From positions 1 to 17,900 of the forward strand of contig QMVZ01000016.1 of the NCBI GenBank assembly GCA_003661365.1: a stretch of DNA of 17,900 nt, read 5' to 3'. The stretch comes from Thermoproteota archaeon (GTDB taxonomy: Archaea > Korarchaeota > Korarchaeia > Korarchaeales > Korarchaeaceae). Below, one piece after another: positions 14,334-17,900 of this stretch. Under the pieces are notes generated by a model. That model saw only the letters and a list, made by a program, of their open reading frames with translations, did not search any database and had not been told where the DNA came from. How positions within the stretch are numbered: position 1 is the first letter of the stretch; each line of letters starts with the position of its first letter. The translations under genes were made by a program, and so were the position numbers.

Positions 14334-15446
14334 CTAGATAACGTATTTGAGAACAAAACATCTTAGGTTCCCGTAAAGGATTTCCCTCTTCTCCGTGGGC
14401 TCGAGAGGAAATATCTCCTCGAACCAATTGTTTCCAACTATTAGGACCATCTTGGTCCCTTCGAGTTCCTTAACACGCTCTGAAAAACCTCTATATAGTC
14501 TCAAGGTAGCCCTCTTACTCGCTATTCTCAGTCCGTATGGAGGGTTTGTTACGATAAATTCTGGTTTTGGCTTGTAATCCCATTTTGTTGCATCAGCTTG
14601 AATTATTTTTACAGTATCTATAACTCCAGCACTTTTTGCATTCATTATGGCCCCATTAACGTGATTTTTGTATTTCTCGATCCCAGTTATTTCGTATTTC
14701 TCTGTGTTTACATGAACTGATGCCTCTTCTTTTACCTCAAGGAACAGAGATGGATCCAGGAAGCGAAATTTTTCAAAGGCAAAATTCCTCCGAAAACTCC
14801 CAGGAGGGATGTTTCTGGCCATTAACGCTGCTTCAATAGGAATAGTCCCTCCTCCGCACATAGGATCTAAAAGTGAACTACTCGGCCTCCATCCAGACAG
14901 TATTAACAAGCAACAAGCTATCGTTGGCTTTATCGGAGCTGGGTGTTGGTACACCCTGTATCCTCTCTTAGCCAGAGCTTCGCCAGACGTGTTAAATCCT
15001 AAGATGAGCTCGTCATCCCTCACTAGGGCTTGGACTTCTACATCAGGATTCTCTAGGTTCACCTTGAGTCTAGATCCCCTTTCATCCAAATAAGAGTCTA
15101 TTATCGCCTGTCCCACCACTCTAGCTACATCCAGACTAGTGAAATCATGAAATCCGTGCCTGGTTGCTCTCACTGCAAATGTCTGGTCAGGTTCCACATA
15201 ATCCGAGAGGCTAATACTTCTAGAGTGTGAGTATATATCATTAATGTCTTCAAATCTTTCTCTTAAGAGGAGAATAAAGATTCTGTTTGCGCATCTTGAG
15301 AGATAATTGAGCTTAGGTATAAGCTCTAGATCTCCGCTGAAGAAAACCTTGTTTATGTCAACCTCGCATCTAGTGCCCGTAAGTCCCTCTATCTCCCTAG
15401 CAACGATATCTTCGAGGCCTAAAGTCGCCGTAGCGTAGAAGTACAT
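14334..15446 (-). CDS. trm14: THUMP-domain tRNA (guanine-N2)-methyltransferase, Trm14-like
   Basis: 370 residues. The first 165 or so form the N-terminal ferredoxin-like plus THUMP RNA-binding part (from MYFYATATLGLEDIVAREI to EVQALVRDDELILGFNTSGEAL). The rest is a Rossmann methyltransferase with the SAM loop DPMCGGGTIPIEAAL (194-208), GIEKYKNHVNGAIMNAKSAG (255-274), the motif QADATKWD and the amino-methylating active-site motif TNPPYG (300-305). In known archaea Trm14 makes N2-methylguanosine at position 6 of tRNA. An RlmL-type rRNA enzyme shares the layout, so the exact target is inferred. ATG start; an AT-rich TTTATTAAATTTT stretch at about 15474-15490 would give a short leader. Divergent from the nucleotidyltransferase. 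Confidence 0.88.
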   Translation of the reverse strand: MYFYATATLGLEDIVAREIEGLTGTRCEVDINKVFFSGDLELIPKLNYLSRCANRIFILLLRERFEDINDIYSHSRSISLSDYVEPDQTFAVRATRHGFHDFTSLDVARVVGQAIIDSYLDERGSRLKVNLENPDVEVQALVRDDELILGFNTSGEALAKRGYRVYQHPAPIKPTIACCLLILSGWRPSSSLLDPMCGGGTIPIEAALMARNIPPGSFRRNFAFEKFRFLDPSLFLEVKEEASVHVNTEKYEITGIEKYKNHVNGAIMNAKSAGVIDTVKIIQADATKWDYKPKPEFIVTNPPYGLRIASKRATLRLYRGFSERVKELEGTKMVLIVGNNWFEEIFPLEPTEKREILYGNLRCFVLKYVI

Positions 15447-15502
15447 CTGTTCTTTTAAATAACTCAGGAGCTGATAAAATTTAATAAATGGAGGACCCTC
15501 TC

Positions 15503-15510
15503 ATAAATAT
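15503..15510 (+). promoter_or_regulatory. TATA box of the nucleotidyltransferase transcript
   Basis: ATAAATAT, a good TATA match, predicting a start at about 15533 and a leader of about 110 bases before ATG 15644. That is long for this window, and it places the inverted repeat inside the leader. Confidence 0.45.
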
Positions 15511-15548
15511 AGAAATAGTCGGGGTGAGAACGAGTTAGCTTGCTTTTT

Positions 15549-15571
15549 AGACGCGTGCACTGCACGCGTCT
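15549..15571 (+). repeat. Perfect 11-base inverted repeat
   Basis: Arms AGACGCGTGCA and TGCACGCGTCT flank a single C. As RNA it folds as a nine-pair stem with a five-base loop. It is GC-rich against an AT-rich spacer, and is preceded, not followed, by a T-run, so it is no ordinary terminator. It may be an operator for a dimeric regulator or a leader hairpin of the nucleotidyltransferase mRNA. Confidence 0.7.
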
Positions 15572-15631
15572 GAACAAAAGAACTTGACTTCGCCTCGATC
15601 ACACAAAAATTCCCTAATTTTATCAATTTTC

Positions 15632-15638
15632 GGGGTGA
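15632..15638 (+). promoter_or_regulatory. Ribosome binding site GGGGTGA
   Basis: Five bases before ATG 15644. It rules against the longer frame opening at 15584. A second GGGGTGA occurs at 15521-15527, near the predicted RNA start, and is followed by a short frame of four codons and a stop. Confidence 0.65.
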
Positions 15639-15643
15639 TAAAA

Positions 15644-16414
15644 ATGAGAATAAGAGAGGGCGTTATTATCGCGGCTGGTTTAGGAAAACGATTAGGTCTG
15701 GGAATTCCTAAGGCTCTAGTGAGAGTGGGCGGTGCTCCACTTCTTTCTTGGACCCTTTGGACGTTCAAGAAACTTGGAATAAAGAAAGCATTTGTAGTGA
15801 TCGGATACAAGGCACATAAAGTGAAATCCCTCTTTTCCCACCGAAAGAACACACATGGATTAGACGTGGAGTTTATCTACAATCCATATTATAGGAACGG
15901 AAATGGATTCTCTGTTTTGAGGGCAGAAGGATATGTAAGCGACAGATTTCTGTTGTCGGTTGTCGATCACATTTTTGACCCAAAGGGTCTCAAGGGCCTT
16001 CCATATGTCGACGGAGGAGACCTAGTCATAGCTGTTGATTCAAAGCCTAGGCTCATAAATCCTGAGGAGGCCACAAAGGTAAGACTGCAAGGGAGAAGGG
16101 TAATAGAGATAGGAAAGGGAGTATGGCCCTACGACGCCGTGGATTGTGGCATATTTGCATGCACTTCTGCCATCTTTCCCGCAGTAGCAGAGGCTATTGA
16201 GCTTGGCATGGAGGAATGGAACGATGCAAAGCAGATATTGGCGAGAAGAAATTTAGTAACATCATATGACATAAAAGGATCCTTCTGGCTGGATATAGAT
16301 GTGCCTACAGATTTGAAACGAGCACGAAGACTTGTCAGGAGGATTTTGGGCATAATTCCAGCACCAAAGTACGTTATGATCGAAGAATCTATAGAGGAAA
16401 TTGAAAGGGTCTAA
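15644..16414 (+). CDS. Nucleotidyltransferase resembling inositol-1-phosphate cytidylyltransferase (IPCT)
   Basis: 256 residues of the GT-A/NTP-transferase fold. The nucleotide-binding loop is AAGLGKRLGLGIPKAL (10-25). YRNGNGFSVLRA (83-94) and the metal-binding VDHIFDP (107-113) are close to the pattern of archaeal inositol-1-phosphate cytidylyltransferase, the first enzyme of di-myo-inositol phosphate synthesis. DCGIFACTSAIF (167-178) and FWLDIDVPTDLKRARR (214-229) complete the catalytic domain. In many thermophiles IPCT is fused to a membrane synthase; here the protein ends after the catalytic domain and no CDP-alcohol transferase gene is adjacent. Another sugar- or polyol-phosphate could be the substrate. 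The start is ATG 15644 because of the strong GGGGTGAT site. Confidence 0.75.
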   Translation: MRIREGVIIAAGLGKRLGLGIPKALVRVGGAPLLSWTLWTFKKLGIKKAFVVIGYKAHKVKSLFSHRKNTHGLDVEFIYNPYYRNGNGFSVLRAEGYVSDRFLLSVVDHIFDPKGLKGLPYVDGGDLVIAVDSKPRLINPEEATKVRLQGRRVIEIGKGVWPYDAVDCGIFACTSAIFPAVAEAIELGMEEWNDAKQILARRNLVTSYDIKGSFWLDIDVPTDLKRARRLVRRILGIIPAPKYVMIEESIEEIERV

Positions 16415-16437
16415 AAATCCAATAAAACATCTTACTC

Positions 16438-16460
16438 TCTCTTTTTTCTTCTAGTTTTTC
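16438..16460 (+). terminator. T-rich transcription terminator
   Basis: A pyrimidine run with TTTTTT and TTTTT blocks, starting 24 bases after the nucleotidyltransferase stop codon and without a strong hairpin, as is usual for archaeal T-tract termination. The remaining spacer to 16617 is AT-rich and holds only the next promoter. Confidence 0.5.
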
Positions 16461-16591
16461 CTAAAGTTAATGAAATTCTTTTTTAATGAAAATGATTATC
16501 AATACTTGACATAAAACAACTTAGAGAATTTAAAAACAGATTTCGAAATAGGATGTAAATAGGTAAATCTCATAGGTTTCTTTATACTTAA

Positions 16592-16597
16592 TATAAA
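16592..16597 (+). promoter_or_regulatory. TATA box of the KaiC/GvpD-like gene, inside an inverted repeat
   Basis: TATAAA centred about 24 bases before ATG 16618. It is the right arm of CTTTATA (16580-16586) / TATAAAG (16592-16598) around five bases, so a dimeric regulator could cover the box. Confidence 0.48.
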
Positions 16598-16617
16598 GTA
16601 AGAAGCGATTGTTTCTA

Positions 16618-17900
16618 ATGAACGAAATTAACGGCTTACTTAGCAGATTGCCACCAGAATTGAAAAAGTTCTTGGAAGGGGATTCTGTAACGCTTCTAAT
16701 AAAAGGAGCACCTGGAACTGGTAAAACCACTTTGGCTCTGGAAATTTTAAAGGTCATGTCAGAGAAGGGCGAAAGCACCTATCTTTCCACGAGATTATCT
16801 CTTGAAAAGATCTCTAGACAATTTCCGTGGATAAAAGAGGACCTCTCCTTTGAAAAGTTGGGCTTTGAACTGCTAAGCGATGTCAGGCTAATAACTCCCG
16901 AGTACTTCATCACAAATTTGGGTAAGATAATCAGAAGAACGAAGGGGTGCATAGTTTTAGACTCATGGGATGCTATAGCAAATGAGCTCGATCCGAAAGA
17001 GAGGTTGAAAGTCGAGAAAGCTCTAGTAAGCATGGCTGACTCTTCAGGATCTAGGCTAATCTTCATAAGCGAAGAATTTGGCCATCAATCTTTGGAGTAC
17101 GTAGCAGATGGAGTTGTAACACTTCGCCACATTTGGGTCTTCGGGGAAGGTACCGAAGAGACACATTCCCCTTTTATTAGAAGGAGAAGTGCGAGGGAGA
17201 TAGAACTTGAGAAATTAAGAGGGGTCCCAATTTACCAAAGGACCTACCTTTTCACCCTTAGTGGAGGAAGGTTTACGTGTCTTTTACCTTATCGTCCAGA
17301 GATCATGACAGGATCTATGGAAGCCATACCTGATTTAGATGACTGGCACATATCAACAGGAATCCCAAGACTGGATGAGACAAGCAAGGGCCTACCTAAG
17401 AGGAGGTTCTTTTTGCTAGAGATTGGAAGGAGGGTTGGGCTCCGCTTTTATCCCCTCCTTTTTACAATGGTTCAGAACACCATCCTTTCTGGTCGAGGCG
17501 CAATAATGCTCTCTAGCTTTCTACCTCCTCCAGAATTTAGAAAAAGCGTAGAGCTATCGGAAATGGGAAGTTCTAGATCGACGGAAACAAGACGAGGTGC
17601 TTTCAAAATGATTTTTTTAGGACAGACTTACGAGGAAACAGCAGTTAATTACACAAGAGAGTACGAGCGCCTAAGACATCAACACCAAGAGGTAATAGAG
17701 TTCATAGACCTTAACGCGATAGAGAGCAAATTTGGGCTGAAGGAAACAGTATCTTTTCTCTCAGATACAGCAATTAGAGCGTTTGAGTCCAATATGCCAT
17801 CCGTCCTCCTAGCCAGAGAAGGTATGGCTGCTTTGGAACTTACATCCAGGCTTGTCGCAGCCCACGTAGTTATAGATGACGTAAATGGAGCTCTTGTTAC
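16618..17900 (+). CDS. KaiC/GvpD-like P-loop ATPase, partial
   Basis: An open frame of 427 codons that runs past the right edge. A RecA/KaiC-type ATPase begins with Walker A GAPGTGKTT (30-38) and has Walker B CIVLDSWD (111-118). At about 245-275 the chain restarts with STGIPRLDETSKGLPKRRFFLLEIG, the exact opening of a second KaiC-type domain, but the following loop (RRVGLRF) lacks the GKT lysine, so the second site is probably inactive. Then come GRGAIMLSSFLPPPEF and a helical region. The layout is that of archaeal GvpD-like proteins, which are regulators where studied; no gas-vesicle genes are seen here, so the name should not be taken to mean buoyancy. ATG 16618 has a TATA box upstream. Confidence 0.82.
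   Translation, partial: MNEINGLLSRLPPELKKFLEGDSVTLLIKGAPGTGKTTLALEILKVMSEKGESTYLSTRLSLEKISRQFPWIKEDLSFEKLGFELLSDVRLITPEYFITNLGKIIRRTKGCIVLDSWDAIANELDPKERLKVEKALVSMADSSGSRLIFISEEFGHQSLEYVADGVVTLRHIWVFGEGTEETHSPFIRRRSAREIELEKLRGVPIYQRTYLFTLSGGRFTCLLPYRPEIMTGSMEAIPDLDDWHISTGIPRLDETSKGLPKRRFFLLEIGRRVGLRFYPLLFTMVQNTILSGRGAIMLSSFLPPPEFRKSVELSEMGSSRSTETRRGAFKMIFLGQTYEETAVNYTREYERLRHQHQEVIEFIDLNAIESKFGLKETVSFLSDTAIRAFESNMPSVLLAREGMAALELTSRLVAAHVVIDDVNGALV

Noticed and set aside
15584..15643. Longer N-terminus for the nucleotidyltransferase starting at 15584
   Set aside because: The extra 20 residues do not fit the family, and a strong ribosome site stands directly before ATG 15644.
16618..17900. Calling the right-edge ATPase a gas-vesicle gene
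   Set aside because: Similarity is to the GvpD-like ATPase layout only; no structural gas-vesicle genes are in the window.
1..17900. tRNA genes, CRISPR arrays, insertion sequences and integration sites
   Set aside because: I looked through the spacers for tRNA T-arm motifs, regular repeats and terminal inverted repeats and saw none that hold up.

Overview
The window looks like chromosomal DNA from an archaeon, probably an anaerobe and possibly a thermophile. The archaeal call rests on deoxyhypusine synthase, a THUMP-domain tRNA methyltransferase of the Trm14 type, a GPN-loop GTPase, a roadblock/LC7 protein, and repeated TATA-like boxes about 24-28 bases upstream of start codons, which implies mostly leaderless mRNAs. 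Anaerobic life is inferred from two unusually cysteine-rich iron-sulfur proteins. Thermophily is only hinted at by a cytidylyltransferase resembling inositol-1-phosphate cytidylyltransferase. I cannot fix the phylum; a TACK-type lineage is a guess. I see no rRNA, tRNA, CRISPR array, transposase or phage gene.

Layout. Positions 1-2579 (minus strand): a secreted DNRLRE-domain protein cut by the left edge, then a DUF364 gene and a DUF362 gene as a likely pair. 2705-3724 (plus): the membrane protease HtpX. 3754-5436 (minus): an envelope cluster of two small membrane proteins and a membrane/DUF4097 protein that is split by a frameshift. 5532-6500 (minus): a winged-helix protein fused to iron-sulfur domains. 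6662-7345 (minus): an HD phosphohydrolase. 7425-8273 (minus): a winged-helix protein with five membrane spans. 8488-9336 (plus): proline-biosynthesis reductase ProC. 9453-10655 (plus): a radical SAM enzyme with an N-terminal array of ferredoxin-type cysteine motifs. 10656-10916: a non-coding stretch with two hairpins and two candidate promoters. 10917-12889 (plus): a three-gene operon of deoxyhypusine synthase, an unknown membrane protein and a PH-like protein. 13014-13499 (plus): a roadblock/LC7 protein with an acidic tail. 13585-15446 (minus): Trm14-like methyltransferase followed by a GPN-loop GTPase that is split by a frameshift. 15447-15643: divergent regulatory region with a perfect inverted repeat. 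15644-16414 (plus): an IPCT-like nucleotidyltransferase. 16618 to the right edge (plus): a KaiC/GvpD-like ATPase, incomplete.

How the genes fit together. Much of the window is housekeeping (translation-factor modification, tRNA methylation, proline synthesis, membrane protein quality control) mixed with regulators that may sense membrane state or redox state. The two frameshifts are each repaired by adding one base, with intact conserved sequence on both sides. That pattern points to sequencing or assembly errors at least as much as to real pseudogenes. The best candidates for new biology are the radical SAM/ferredoxin fusion, the DNA-binding iron-sulfur fusion, the palindrome in the leader of the nucleotidyltransferase, and the hairpin region ahead of the deoxyhypusine synthase operon.
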